Shown here: in pieces, positions 18,553-29,370 of the stretch
Position numbering within the stretch: position 1 is the first letter of the stretch
Layout: each line of letters begins with the position of its first letter
NCBI RefSeq assembly: GCF_900604315.1
Contig: NZ_LR026978.1
Span: 3,220,005-3,284,004 of the forward strand
From: [Erwinia] mediterraneensis
GTDB lineage: Bacteria > Pseudomonadota > Gammaproteobacteria > Enterobacterales > Enterobacteriaceae
Direction: 5' to 3'
DNA length: 64,000 nucleotides
The notes under the pieces: generated by a model
The model's input: the letters and a program-made list of their open reading frames with translations, nothing else
Database searches by the model: none
Told to the model about the DNA's origin: nothing
Translations under genes and position numbers: made by a program

Positions 18553-18583
18553 AAAAAAACCGGGCTCGCGGCCCGGTTTTTAA
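18553..18583. terminator. Bidirectional terminator after prs
   Basis: Stem AACCGGGC / GCCCGGTT (18558-18565, 18571-18578) with loop TCGCG, flanked by seven A on the left and five T on the right. It ends the leftward prs transcript 13 nt after the stop codon. Confidence 0.9.
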
Positions 18584-18590
18584 CAGAAAC

Positions 18591-19667
<1,077 letters not shown>

Positions 19668-19675
19668 TCACAGGC

Positions 19676-20533
19676 TTAACCCCCGGAAAGGGTACGCTGG
19701 AGCGGCGAGACGTTAACGCCTCGGGCAACAAATCCACGTACCCATTTCGGGGCAAGTTCAAGCACCTGACGAGCAGCTGGCTCGGTGTCAAATTCGGCAA
19801 ACACGCAAGCGCCAGTTCCGGTCAGGCGCGACGGCGCGTATTCTAGCAGCCAGGAAACAAGCTCATCAACCTTACGAAAACGTTTTCTTACGACTGATTC
19901 ACAATCATTATGAAAAGGCAGGCGCAAAAGCGTCTCCAGTGAGCGGACCGGTGAATCTCTGGTCAGCGCTGGATCGTTAAATACGTCGGGCGTGGCAACG
20001 CTGACACCAGGATGCGCCACAAGATACCACTTTTCTGCAGGTTCTGCTGGTTGTAATAATTCGCCGACGCCTTCAGCGAACGCCGCATGACCATAAACAA
20101 ACACCGGCACATCGGCACCGAGGCGCACACCGATGGCGGCCAGCTCAGCGGCGGACAGCCCGGTCTGCCATAAATGATTCAGCGCCACCAGCACCGTGGC
20201 TGCATTGGAAGAGCCGCCGCCCAGGCCACCGCCCATTGGCAGACGTTTCTCAATCGCGATTGCCGCGCCTGCGTTTGCCGGCAGGCTGTGGCGTGCCTGT
20301 GCCGCGTCGATCAGCGCCTGCGCGGCACGCACGATCAGATTTTCCGCCTCAGGGACGCCATCAACCGGCGTCAGCAGTTGAATGCGACCGCTCTGGTCCG
20401 GGGTAATATGCAGCGTGTCGCCATAATCAAGGAACTGAAACAGCGTCTGCAAATTATGGTAGCCGTCAGGACGACGGCCGGTGATAGACAAAAACAGGTT
20501 AAGTTTCGCCGGAGCGGGCCAGGTGGTTATCAT
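19676..20533 (-). CDS. ispE: 4-diphosphocytidyl-2-C-methyl-D-erythritol kinase
   Basis: This 285-residue GHMP kinase of the MEP isoprenoid pathway phosphorylates CDP-methylerythritol at the 2-hydroxyl. It shows the substrate motif [22 protein letters not shown], the glycine-rich ATP loop [15 protein letters not shown] and the third motif [13 protein letters not shown]. Its start overlaps the lolB stop (ATGA). It is followed by prs, the usual lolB-ispE-prs order. Confidence 0.97.
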   Translation of the reverse strand: MITTWPAPAKLNLFLSITGRRPDGYHNLQTLFQFLDYGDTLHITPDQSGRIQLLTPVDGVPEAENLIVRAAQALIDAAQARHSLPANAGAAIAIEKRLPMGGGLGGGSSNAATVLVALNHLWQTGLSAAELAAIGVRLGADVPVFVYGHAAFAEGVGELLQPAEPAEKWYLVAHPGVSVATPDVFNDPALTRDSPVRSLETLLRLPFHNDCESVVRKRFRKVDELVSWLLEYAPSRLTGTGACVFAEFDTEPAARQVLELAPKWVRGFVARGVNVSPLQRTLSGG

Positions 20534-21156
20534 TGCAGCGTCCAGTTATCCATTCGCAGTTTGATGCGCTGGTCGCCGGCGCGCAGCTCCAGACTGGCCG
20601 GCAGCGGCGGCGTGGTTTTGCTGTTGTAATCCTGAATGGTCATCTCCCACTGCTGGCCGTTGCGGCTGTAGCGTGCGCTGCGCAGCTGATACTGCTCATT
20701 CAGGGTGTAGTCACGCGCCTCGCCCGGCAGTCCCAGCATCCATTGCCGCAGATTCGCCAGCGGAATATCCATGCCGGTCAGCTGAGAGATCATCTTCTCC
20801 GCGTCGTTACTGACGTAACGTTTGCCTTTGTTATCGACCAGTTGCACCACCGAACCCTGCGCATCCAGCTGCAGCTCGGTGCTGCCCAGCGGGTTGGTCA
20901 GCAGCAGACGATAGCGATCCGGCGCAGTCTGCTGCCAGTTAAAACGGGCATAAACTTTCTGTTTGTCAGAGAGATAGGCAAAAGCGCCGCGCGTCTGGAA
21001 CTGACTGACCTGTGCGACGGACTGCTGATGCTGTTGCCACTGGGGGGATGTCGTGTCCGGGCCCGGTCCCTGCGGTTTATTAATGCTACAGGCAGCCAGC
21101 AGTACGCTGGCAAGAGGTAAAAGGCGCAACAGGCGGCGCGGGGGCAAATGCATCAC
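20530..21156 (-). CDS. lolB: Outer-membrane lipoprotein receptor LolB
   Basis: LolB accepts lipoproteins from LolA and inserts them in the outer membrane. The protein has about 208 residues, with a lipoprotein signal ending LAAC. Conserved stretches include YQTRGAF-like [38 protein letters not shown] and [10 protein letters not shown]. Two adjacent starts are possible: GTG at 21156 or ATG at 21153, both behind GAGGAG. It is divergent from hemA across 212 bp and translationally coupled to ispE. Confidence 0.95.
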   Translation of the reverse strand: MMHLPPRRLLRLLPLASVLLAACSINKPQGPGPDTTSPQWQQHQQSVAQVSQFQTRGAFAYLSDKQKVYARFNWQQTAPDRYRLLLTNPLGSTELQLDAQGSVVQLVDNKGKRYVSNDAEKMISQLTGMDIPLANLRQWMLGLPGEARDYTLNEQYQLRSARYSRNGQQWEMTIQDYNSKTTPPLPASLELRAGDQRIKLRMDNWTLQ

Positions 21157-21368
21157 GTGGTCATCTCCTCAGACACGTTTTTAATACGTAACAGATAACG
21201 CTAACCATCCGCATTTAAGCCGTCAATGCTGTTATGCGGATAATTCGCAGGATCAGGTTAATCTTATTACAGTCATAGCCTTTGTATGGCTTTTCATGAT
21301 CTGATGCATCTTGTAGAATGCGCCTCACAAAACCTGACAAACATTGGGACAACCCAACTTCAATCACC

Positions 21369-22625
21369 ATGACGCTGCTCGCTCTCGGAATCAATCATAA
21401 AACGGCACCTGTGGCCCTGCGCGAACGGGTATCGTTCGGGCCGGACACGCTGGAACAGGCGCTCAACAGCCTGCTCTCTCAGCCCATGGTGCAGAGCGGC
21501 GTCGTGCTCTCCACCTGTAACCGCACCGAACTGTACCTCAGTGTAGAGCAACAGACTGATTTGCAGGAAAAACTGGTGCGCTGGCTGTGCGACTATCACC
21601 AGTTGCAAGAAGAGGATGTACGCAACAGCCTCTACTGGCATCAGGGGAATGCCGCGGTCAGCCACCTGATGCGTGTCGCCAGCGGCCTCGATTCCCTGGT
21701 GCTGGGCGAACCGCAGATCCTCGGCCAGGTGAAAAAAGCGTTTGCCGACTCGCAGCGCGGTCATGCGCTATCGACCGATCTGGAACGCATGTTTCAGAAA
21801 ACCTTCTCGGTTGCCAAACGGGTACGTACCGAAACTGAAATCGGTGCCAGTGCGGTCTCGGTGGCCTTTGCGGCCTGTACCCTGGCGCGTCAGATCTTTG
21901 AATCGCTGGCTGGCGTTAACGTCCTGCTGGTGGGCGCAGGCGAAACCATCGAACTGGTGGCGCGGCATCTGCGCGAGCATCAGGTGAAAAAACTGCTGAT
22001 CGCCAACCGTACCCGTGAGCGCGCTGAGCGCCTGGCGGAAGAGGTGGGCGCGGACGTGATTGAGCTCGGCGAGATCGAAGCGCGTCTGGCCGAAGCGGAC
22101 ATTATTATTTCATCCACTGCCAGCCCGCAGCCGATCATTGGCAAGGGGATGGTAGAGCGCGCGCTGAAAGCGCGTCGTAACAAGCCAATGCTACTGGTCG
22201 ATATCGCCGTTCCGCGCGATGTCGAGGCGGCTGTCGGCAAACTGGCTAACGCTTATCTCTACAGCGTGGACGATCTGCAGGCCATCATCGAGCAGAACAT
22301 GGCGCAGCGCAAAGCGGCGGCAGTTCAGGCGGAAGATATTGTCCAGCAGGAGAGTGGCGAGTTTATGGCCTGGCTGCGTGCGCAGAGCGCCGTAGAGACC
22401 ATTCGCGACTATCGCAGCCAGGCGGAAGAGATTCGGGCCGAACTGGAAGCTCGCGCCCTGCACGCGCTGCAGCAAGGGGCCGATCCGCAGCAGGTGCTGC
22501 AGGAACTGGCCCATAAGCTCACCAACCGTCTTATTCATGCTCCAACCAAATCACTGCAGCAGGCTGCCCGCGAAGGCGACAGCGAACGCCTGCAAATTTT
22601 ACGCGACAGCCTCGGCCTGGAGTAG
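21369..22625 (+). CDS. hemA: Glutamyl-tRNA reductase
   Basis: It reduces Glu-tRNA to glutamate-1-semialdehyde, the first committed step of tetrapyrrole synthesis. Start chosen at 21369 ([19 protein letters not shown]), giving the usual 418 residues; the 17 upstream codons are not conserved. The catalytic cysteine sits in [12 protein letters not shown], the NADPH site in [16 protein letters not shown], and the C-terminal dimerisation helix is complete. It heads hemA-prfA-prmC-sirB2-sirB1-kdsA. Its product also feeds the siroheme used by the nitrite reductase of this window. Confidence 0.97.
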   Translation: MTLLALGINHKTAPVALRERVSFGPDTLEQALNSLLSQPMVQSGVVLSTCNRTELYLSVEQQTDLQEKLVRWLCDYHQLQEEDVRNSLYWHQGNAAVSHLMRVASGLDSLVLGEPQILGQVKKAFADSQRGHALSTDLERMFQKTFSVAKRVRTETEIGASAVSVAFAACTLARQIFESLAGVNVLLVGAGETIELVARHLREHQVKKLLIANRTRERAERLAEEVGADVIELGEIEARLAEADIIISSTASPQPIIGKGMVERALKARRNKPMLLVDIAVPRDVEAAVGKLANAYLYSVDDLQAIIEQNMAQRKAAAVQAEDIVQQESGEFMAWLRAQSAVETIRDYRSQAEEIRAELEARALHALQQGADPQQVLQELAHKLTNRLIHAPTKSLQQAAREGDSERLQILRDSLGLE

Positions 22626-22659
22626 GCTGTCCTTACCTGTCACGGGATAATCTCACTAC

Positions 22660-23742
22660 ATGAAGACGTCTATTGTTGCCAAACTGGAAGCATTACAGGA
22701 GCGCCACGAGGAAGTGGAGGCGCTATTGGGCGATGCAGGCGTGATTGCCGATCAGGAGCGCTTTCGGGCGCTTTCCCGCGAATATTCCCAGCTGACTGAC
22801 GTAACCAACTGCTTTCGCCAGTGGCAGCAGGTTCAGGAAGATATTGAGACGGCAGAAATGCTGCTTGATGATGCCGAAATGCGTGACATGGCGTATGACG
22901 AGCTGAAGCTGGCGCGCGAAAAGAGTGAAACCCTGGAGCAGCAGCTGCAAGTGCTGTTGTTACCGAAGGATCCCGATGATGAACGACCCTGCTTTGTAGA
23001 AGTCCGCGCCGGTACCGGGGGCGATGAAGCGGCGCTGTTTGCCGGTGATCTGTTCCGCATGTACAGCCGCTACGCCGAGGCACGACGCTGGCGGGTGGAA
23101 ATTATGAGCGCCAACGAGGGCGAGCATGGCGGCTATAAAGAGGTGATCGCCAAAATCAGCGGCGAAGGGGCCTATGGTCGCCTGAAGTTTGAATCCGGCG
23201 GACATCGCGTACAGCGCGTGCCGGAAACCGAATCGCAAGGGCGTATTCACACCTCCGCCTGTACCGTGGCGGTGATGCCGGAGCTGCCGGAAGCGGAGCT
23301 GCCGGACATCAATCCGGGCGATTTGAAAATTGATACCTTCCGCTCCTCCGGGGCGGGCGGTCAGCACGTTAACACCACCGACTCCGCCATCCGTATCACC
23401 CACCTGCCGACCGGCATTGTGGTGGAGTGTCAGGATGAGCGTTCCCAGCATAAAAACAAGGCCAAAGCGCTGGCGGTGTTAGGGGCGCGTATCCACGCGG
23501 CGGAAATGGCGAAACGACAGGCGGCGGAAGCGTCCACGCGCCGTAATCTGCTGGGCAGCGGCGACCGCTCCGACCGTATTCGCACCTATAACTTCCCGCA
23601 GGGACGGGTGACCGATCACCGTATCAACCTGACCCTTTACCGTCTCGATGAAACCATGGAAGGCAAGCTGGATACGCTGATTGAGCCTATTGTGCAGGAG
23701 TATCAGGCTGACCAGCTGGCCGCACTAGCCGGGCAGGAATAA
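22660..23742 (+). CDS. prfA: Peptide chain release factor 1
   Basis: RF1 ends translation at UAA and UAG. It has 360 residues, with the codon-recognition region around [21 protein letters not shown] and the GGQ motif in [17 protein letters not shown]. Methylation of the GGQ glutamine is carried out by the next gene product, PrmC. Its TAA overlaps the prmC ATG by one base (TAATG), a typical coupling. Confidence 0.97.
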   Translation: MKTSIVAKLEALQERHEEVEALLGDAGVIADQERFRALSREYSQLTDVTNCFRQWQQVQEDIETAEMLLDDAEMRDMAYDELKLAREKSETLEQQLQVLLLPKDPDDERPCFVEVRAGTGGDEAALFAGDLFRMYSRYAEARRWRVEIMSANEGEHGGYKEVIAKISGEGAYGRLKFESGGHRVQRVPETESQGRIHTSACTVAVMPELPEAELPDINPGDLKIDTFRSSGAGGQHVNTTDSAIRITHLPTGIVVECQDERSQHKNKAKALAVLGARIHAAEMAKRQAAEASTRRNLLGSGDRSDRIRTYNFPQGRVTDHRINLTLYRLDETMEGKLDTLIEPIVQEYQADQLAALAGQE

Positions 23743-24575
23743 TGGATATCCGGCACTGGTTAAAACAGGCTATCGCCACGCTGTGCGGCGGCGATAGCCC
23801 GAAACGCGATGCCGAAATCCTGTTGTCCCAGGTTACCGGCAAATCGCGCAGCTGGCTGATTGCTTTTGATGACACTGTGCTGAGCGCCGAACAGCTGGCG
23901 GAGCTGGATACACTGCTGGCCCGGCGCGCACGCGGCGAGCCAATTGCGCATCTGGTGGGTGAGCGGGAGTTCTGGTCGCTGCCGCTGCGCGTCAGCGATG
24001 CCACGCTGATTCCGCGGCCGGATACTGAACTGCTGGTCGAGCTGGCGCTGGCCCGTCTGCCCGCGACACCCGCCACGCTGCTGGACCTCGGCACCGGCAC
24101 CGGGGCAATTGCGCTGGCGCTGGCCAGCGAGCGCCCCGATTGTCAGGTGACTGGCGTGGATCGCATTGCCGCAGCGGTCAGTCTGGCACAGGAAAATGCT
24201 GCGCGTCTGCAGCTCAGCAACGTCACTTTTACCCTCAGCCACTGGTTTCGCGATCTCTCTCCCTGCCGTTTTGACCTGATTGTCAGTAATCCTCCCTATA
24301 TCGATGCCAGCGATCATCACCTGCAGCAGGGCGATGTGCGTTTCGAGCCGTTAAGCGCGCTGGTAGCCGATGAGGCGGGGCTGGCCGATCTGCGTACCAT
24401 CATTGAGCAGGCGTCAGACTGGCTGGCGCCGGGCGGCGCGCTGCTGCTGGAGCATGGCTGGCAGCAGGGCGCACAGGTGCGTGCCCTGATGCAGCAGCAC
24501 GGTTATTGCGCGGTGAGTACAGAGCAGGACTATGGCGGCAACCCGCGTGTGACTCTGGGATATACACAACAATAA
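23742..24575 (+). CDS. prmC: Release factor glutamine methyltransferase
   Basis: It N5-methylates the GGQ glutamine of RF1 and RF2 using S-adenosylmethionine. The protein has 277 residues, with SAM motif I LLDLGTGTGAIALALA and the catalytic NPPY motif in DLIVSNPPYIDA. It directly follows prfA and overlaps it by one base. Confidence 0.97.
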   Translation: MDIRHWLKQAIATLCGGDSPKRDAEILLSQVTGKSRSWLIAFDDTVLSAEQLAELDTLLARRARGEPIAHLVGEREFWSLPLRVSDATLIPRPDTELLVELALARLPATPATLLDLGTGTGAIALALASERPDCQVTGVDRIAAAVSLAQENAARLQLSNVTFTLSHWFRDLSPCRFDLIVSNPPYIDASDHHLQQGDVRFEPLSALVADEAGLADLRTIIEQASDWLAPGGALLLEHGWQQGAQVRALMQQHGYCAVSTEQDYGGNPRVTLGYTQQ

Positions 24576-24584
24576 GGAAGCGAC

Positions 24585-24983
24585 ATGGCGACGTATTATC
24601 CTCTTATCAAGTATTTACATCTTTTAACGGTAATCATTACCGTGCTGCTTTTTTTGCTGCGCTTCTTCTGGCAGCGCAGCGGATCGGCGATGCTGCAGCG
24701 GCGCTGGGTACGTATTGTTCCCCATGTGAATGATACCCTGTTGCTGCTCACGGGCGCGCTGCTGGTAGCGATTACCCATTTCTATCCTTTTTCCCCGCAA
24801 GGAAGCTGGCTGACTGAAAAGCTGTTAGGGGTTATTATCTATATCGCTTTAGGGTCTGTGGCGTTAAGTCGTCGCCCGCGTACTGACCGCACTCGCTGGG
24901 TTGCGTTTGTTATTGCGCTGCTGGCTCTGGTGATGGTGATCAAGCTGGCAGTGACGAAAATGCCATTTTTGGGGATAGTATGA
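24585..24983 (+). CDS. sirB2: SirB2 family inner-membrane protein
   Basis: This is a 132-residue protein with about four membrane segments (near 8-24, 45-64, 76-94 and 103-122). The start YPLIKYLHLLTVIITVLLFLLRFFW is typical of SirB2/YchQ. The family is widespread in proteobacteria and its biochemical function is not established. It overlaps sirB1 by 4 bp (ATGA) and lies 9 bp after prmC in the conserved hemA operon. Confidence 0.93.
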   Translation: MATYYPLIKYLHLLTVIITVLLFLLRFFWQRSGSAMLQRRWVRIVPHVNDTLLLLTGALLVAITHFYPFSPQGSWLTEKLLGVIIYIALGSVALSRRPRTDRTRWVAFVIALLALVMVIKLAVTKMPFLGIV

Positions 24984-25789
24984 CCTCGGTTGAAGAATTT
25001 GATTTTACCCAGGCACCGCTGTGTCAGGCGGTGATCCGGGCGACCAGCGTGATTCGGGATGATTTTTCTACCCGGGACGTTGAACAGCAGCTGGCTGCGC
25101 TGGTAGCAGAAGCGCGTCATTATGTGGCATCAGAACAGGATGCCGATCTGCAGCTGGAGAAGCTGCTGGAGTTGTTTTATTGCCAGTGGGGCTTTGGCGG
25201 CGCCAGTGGCGTCTACAATTTATCGGATGCGCTCTGGCTGGATAATGTGTTGAAAACCCGTCAGGGCACGGCGGTGTCGCTGGGGATTATTTTGCTGCAT
25301 ATTGCGGAGCAGCTGGAGCTGCCGTTGATGCCGGTGATTTTTCCCACGCAGCTGATTCTGCGCGCCGACTGGCTGGATGGAGAGATGTGGCTCATCAATC
25401 CCTTCAATGGTGAGACGCTGGATATTCATACACTGGAAGTGTGGCTGAAGGGCAATATCAGCCCGACCGCGTGCCTGTATGAAGACGATCTTGATGAGGC
25501 GCAGGCGGCCACCGTGGTACGGAAAATGCTCGATACTCTGAAGGCCGCGCTGATGGAAGAGAAGCAGATGGAGCTGGCGCTGAATGTCAGCCAGGTGTTA
25601 CTGCAGATCGATCCGGACGATCCCTATGAAATTCGCGATCGTGGACTCATTTACGCCCAGCTGGAGTGTGAGCATATCGCCCTCAGCGATCTGGCTTACT
25701 TCGTGGAGCAATGCCCGGAAGATCCGGTGAGCGAAATGATTAAAGTGCAAATCCACGCGATTGAACAAAAACAAGTGACGCTGCATTAA
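24980..25789 (+). CDS. sirB1: SirB1 family protein (transglutaminase-like/TPR)
   Basis: This is a 269-residue soluble protein. The N-terminal part resembles the degraded transglutaminase-like core of SirB1/YchA (YCQWGFGGASGVYNLSDALWLDNVL, GTAVSLGIILLHIAEQLELPLMPV). The C-terminus carries TPR-like helices (LNVSQVLLQIDPDDPYEIRDRG). Its role is unknown; E. coli sirB1 is a neighbour of kdsA in the same order. It is coupled to sirB2 and sits 27 bp before kdsA. Confidence 0.93.
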   Translation: MTSVEEFDFTQAPLCQAVIRATSVIRDDFSTRDVEQQLAALVAEARHYVASEQDADLQLEKLLELFYCQWGFGGASGVYNLSDALWLDNVLKTRQGTAVSLGIILLHIAEQLELPLMPVIFPTQLILRADWLDGEMWLINPFNGETLDIHTLEVWLKGNISPTACLYEDDLDEAQAATVVRKMLDTLKAALMEEKQMELALNVSQVLLQIDPDDPYEIRDRGLIYAQLECEHIALSDLAYFVEQCPEDPVSEMIKVQIHAIEQKQVTLH

Positions 25790-26671
<882 letters not shown>

Positions 26672-26682
26672 GCGCCAGAAAG

Positions 26683-26711
26683 AAAAAAGAGCGAGAAATC
26701 GCTCTTTTTTT
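26683..26711. terminator. Bidirectional terminator kdsA / chaA
   Basis: Stem GAGCGA / TCGCTC with a GAAA tetraloop (26689-26704), flanked by six A on the left and eight T on the right. It serves the convergent kdsA (rightward) and chaA (leftward) transcripts. Confidence 0.93.
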
Positions 26712-26731
26712 CGTCTCACATTCCCCGACGC

Positions 26732-27817
26732 TTACAGCATAATGGTCATCAGGTAGCCGACAAACAGGGCCAGGTGAGCCGCACCGTTCAGCACATTGGT
26801 GCGTCCGGTGGAGAAGGAGATGTGGCAGAGGATCAGCACGGCACTCATCATCACCATATGCGGCGGCTCCAGGCCGAAAATCAGCTGCTGACCGGTAAGG
26901 GTAGCAATAATGGTTACCGCGGGTACGGTCAGTGAGATGGTTGCCAGTACTGAGCCAAAGAACAGGTTCATGGCGCGCTGCACCTGATTCATCAGCACGG
27001 CGCGGATGGCGCCCAGTCCTTCCGGCGACAGGATCAGCAGCGCCACCAGAAAACCGGTGAACTGCTCCGGTGCATTCAGTTCCGTCAGCAGGAACTCCAG
27101 CGTACCGGCGTTCATTTTCGTCACGCTAATCACCGCGACCAGATGGATCAGCAGCCAGAGCGTATGCCAGAGGCTGCTGTGTGCCGACGGCTTGCCGTGA
27201 TGGGGATCATCGCCCTCATCTTCATGTTCATACACAAACAGGCTCTGATGGGTTTTGGTCTGAATCAGCAGAAAAACCCCGTACATGGCGGCGGAAACCG
27301 CGGCAATCAGGAGCGCCTGGGCGGGGGTGAAATTGCCGCCGGGCAATGCATTGGGGAAAACCAGTACCAGCATCGCCAGCGGGAAAATAGCAATCATGTA
27401 CTGTTTCACCCCGGCGAGGTTCAGATACTGGGTCGCAAACTTGCGCCCGCCCAGCAGCAGCGCGCAGCCGACCAGCCCGGAGGAGACAATCATGATGATG
27501 GAGTAGAGCGTGTCACGCATCAGGGCGGGGGCGGCATCGCCGGTCGCCATCAGCGCGGAGATCAGACTGACCTCAAGGATCACCACCGAAAGACTGAGAA
27601 TCAGGGAGCCGTAGGGTTCTCCCAGCCGATGCGCCAGCACATCCGCATGACGCACCACACTAAAGGCGCTGCTGAGGATGGCGATCAGCGCCAGCAGGTT
27701 AATCGCGGAAAGGATGAGCAGGGAATGGTCGCCACCAAAAAACCACAGCACGACCAGCGCCGTTAAGGGTAAAAACAGGGAATACTCAGTATGTCGGGTT
27801 TTTTCATGTGCCACCAT
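26732..27817 (-). CDS. chaA: Sodium-potassium/calcium-proton antiporter ChaA
   Basis: This is a 361-residue inner-membrane antiporter of the CaCA superfamily with about 11 membrane segments. The two family repeats are visible as GEPYGSLILSLSVVILEVSL and ALLILSPEGLGAIRAVLMNQVQRAMNL, each with a conserved acidic residue in the ion path. A His/Asp/Glu-rich cytoplasmic loop (YEHEDEGDDPHHGKPSAH) separates the halves. In E. coli ChaA extrudes Na+, K+ and Ca2+ at alkaline pH. It is divergent from chaB. Confidence 0.95.
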   Translation of the reverse strand: MVAHEKTRHTEYSLFLPLTALVVLWFFGGDHSLLILSAINLLALIAILSSAFSVVRHADVLAHRLGEPYGSLILSLSVVILEVSLISALMATGDAAPALMRDTLYSIIMIVSSGLVGCALLLGGRKFATQYLNLAGVKQYMIAIFPLAMLVLVFPNALPGGNFTPAQALLIAAVSAAMYGVFLLIQTKTHQSLFVYEHEDEGDDPHHGKPSAHSSLWHTLWLLIHLVAVISVTKMNAGTLEFLLTELNAPEQFTGFLVALLILSPEGLGAIRAVLMNQVQRAMNLFFGSVLATISLTVPAVTIIATLTGQQLIFGLEPPHMVMMSAVLILCHISFSTGRTNVLNGAAHLALFVGYLMTIML

Positions 27818-28185
27818 TCACTTTCCTCTCCGGCTAAGCAGAACACAGGAACAGACTGCCTGCCCCTTCAATCATATGCGAATTATCGCGTTTCGCAGTG
27901 TACGCTTTTCGTCAGCGTGCCGGACCAGATTTACCTGTTTTTACTTAGTTCCTTTTTTTCGCGTCGGTCAGGCATAATTTTATCTTATTATATTTTAATA
28001 AATATAAATCATGGTGTTGTATTTTGTTACATCTAACATAAAGCCACCAAAATCCTTCGTTCCTGCTGGGGTTTTCTGCTACTTTAACTATTTATGGCCT
28101 TATTTCTGGTCTGGTGGGTGAAAATCGTGGCTTGCAATATCTGGCTGATAAACCAGGATTAACAGGTCGGTAAAAAGGAGGATAT
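27818..28185. promoter_or_regulatory. chaA-chaB divergent intergenic region
   Basis: 368 bp with a strongly AT-rich centre (about 27940-28030). It contains a perfect palindrome TTATATTT-TAAT-AAATATAA at 27988-28007, which could be an operator or promoter-embedded dyad. A very strong AAAAGGAGG lies just before the chaB ATG. No gene is supported. Confidence 0.5.
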
Positions 28186-28416
28186 ATGCCTTATCAGTCA
28201 AGAAGCGAATTGCCAGACAGCGTCAAAAATGTGCTGCCTGCCCATGCACAGGATATCTATCAGAAGGCGTTCAATAGCGCCTGGGATGAGTATAAAGACA
28301 AAGAAGATCGGCGTGGCAATGACTCTCGTGAAGAGGTCGCGCATAAAGTCGCCTGGGCGGCAGTGAAACATGAGTATGAAAAAGGGGATGATGATAAATG
28401 GCATCCGAAGAAATAA
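28186..28416 (+). CDS. chaB: ChaB family protein
   Basis: This is a 76-residue small acidic-basic protein of the ChaB family, beginning MPYQSRSELPDSVKNVLPAHAQDIYQ with the HKVAWAAVKHEYEK helix. It was proposed as a regulator of ChaA cation transport; the mechanism is not settled. It has a strong Shine-Dalgarno and is followed by a terminator-like hairpin, so chaC may be expressed partly on its own. Confidence 0.95.
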   Translation: MPYQSRSELPDSVKNVLPAHAQDIYQKAFNSAWDEYKDKEDRRGNDSREEVAHKVAWAAVKHEYEKGDDDKWHPKK

Positions 28417-28431
28417 GTGGCTGAGCCTGCC

Positions 28432-28455
28432 GGGCCGATCTCTGTCGGCCCTTTT
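28432..28455 (+). terminator. Terminator after chaB
   Basis: Stem GGGCCGA / TCGGCCC with a 6-nt loop followed by TTTT, 16 nt after the chaB stop codon. Confidence 0.8.
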
Positions 28456-28662
28456 ATGATCGCGATCGCGTAACCGGCGCAACAGATTCAAGCCTGTCAC
28501 CAGCGGGCCGATGTTGTTAACAGGACTTTTTAGTTTGTGATCGGTGTCAAACTTGAAAGCGTCGGCATAAATGCATTAAGGTCGACTGATAGTGCGTCAC
28601 ACTGGTTCTTTGAATCACAGGAGCTAACCAACACGGAAGAGGTTGCGGTTAAGGAGGTTGAG

Positions 28663-29340
28663 TTGCTAACCCGGGAATTCTTATTAAAAGCGGATTGTAA
28701 AACGTCTTTTGGTGATATCGAAGATGCGTTGTTGTGGAGCGCGGAACAGCGCGCTTCCTCGCTGGCGGCCACTCTGGCCTGCCGTCCGAATCACTGTCCG
28801 GTATGGATTTTCGGCTACGGTTCATTGATGTGGAATCCGGTATTTGAAGCGGAGGAGGTGGCGGCGGCAACCTTACAGGGCTGGCATCGGGCATTTTGTC
28901 TGCGACTGATTGCCGGACGCGGTACGGCTGCACAACCGGGACGGATGCTGGCGCTGAAAGAGGGCGGCAGCACCAGTGGACTGGCGTTTCGTCTGCCGGA
29001 AGCGCGGCTGCAAGAGGAGCTGGAACTGCTGTGGAAACGAGAAATGATCACCGGCTGCTACCTGCCTACCTGGTGCGAACTGACGCTGGATGATGGCCGC
29101 CGCGTCACGGCGCTGGTGTTTATTATGGATCCGCGCCATCCGCTGTATGAGTCAGACTCCGGCCACGGCACTATTGCTCCCCTGATCGCGGCGGCCAGCG
29201 GCCCGCTCGGCACCAATGCGCAATATCTGTTTTCTCTGGAGCAGGAGCTGGAGAAGCGGGGGATGGTCGATGAAAGCCTGACGGCGCTGGCGCATCAGGT
29301 GCGGCAGCTGCAGTCCTGCCACAATACCCTGATGGGGTAG
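28663..29340 (+). CDS. chaC: Glutathione-specific gamma-glutamylcyclotransferase ChaC
   Basis: It degrades glutathione to 5-oxoproline and Cys-Gly. The conserved protein begins at LLTREFLLKADCKTSFG, matching the E. coli N-terminus. No ATG lies there, but TTG at 28663 sits 5 nt after a perfect AAGGAGG, so TTG is the likely start (225 residues). The open frame extends upstream to 28537, but those 42 codons are not family-like. The gamma-glutamylcyclotransferase motif VWIFGYGSLMWNP and KREMITGCYLPTW are intact. A terminator follows between it and the convergent kinase gene. Confidence 0.93.
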   Translation: MLTREFLLKADCKTSFGDIEDALLWSAEQRASSLAATLACRPNHCPVWIFGYGSLMWNPVFEAEEVAAATLQGWHRAFCLRLIAGRGTAAQPGRMLALKEGGSTSGLAFRLPEARLQEELELLWKREMITGCYLPTWCELTLDDGRRVTALVFIMDPRHPLYESDSGHGTIAPLIAAASGPLGTNAQYLFSLEQELEKRGMVDESLTALAHQVRQLQSCHNTLMG

Positions 29341-29344
29341 AACA

Positions 29345-29370
29345 GGGCGACCCGCGTCGCCCCTTTATTT
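29345..29370 (+). terminator. Terminator after chaC
   Basis: Stem GGGCGAC / GTCGCCC (29345-29351, 29356-29362) with loop CCGC, followed by CTTTATTT. The T tract overlaps the stop region of the convergent kinase gene. Confidence 0.8.
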
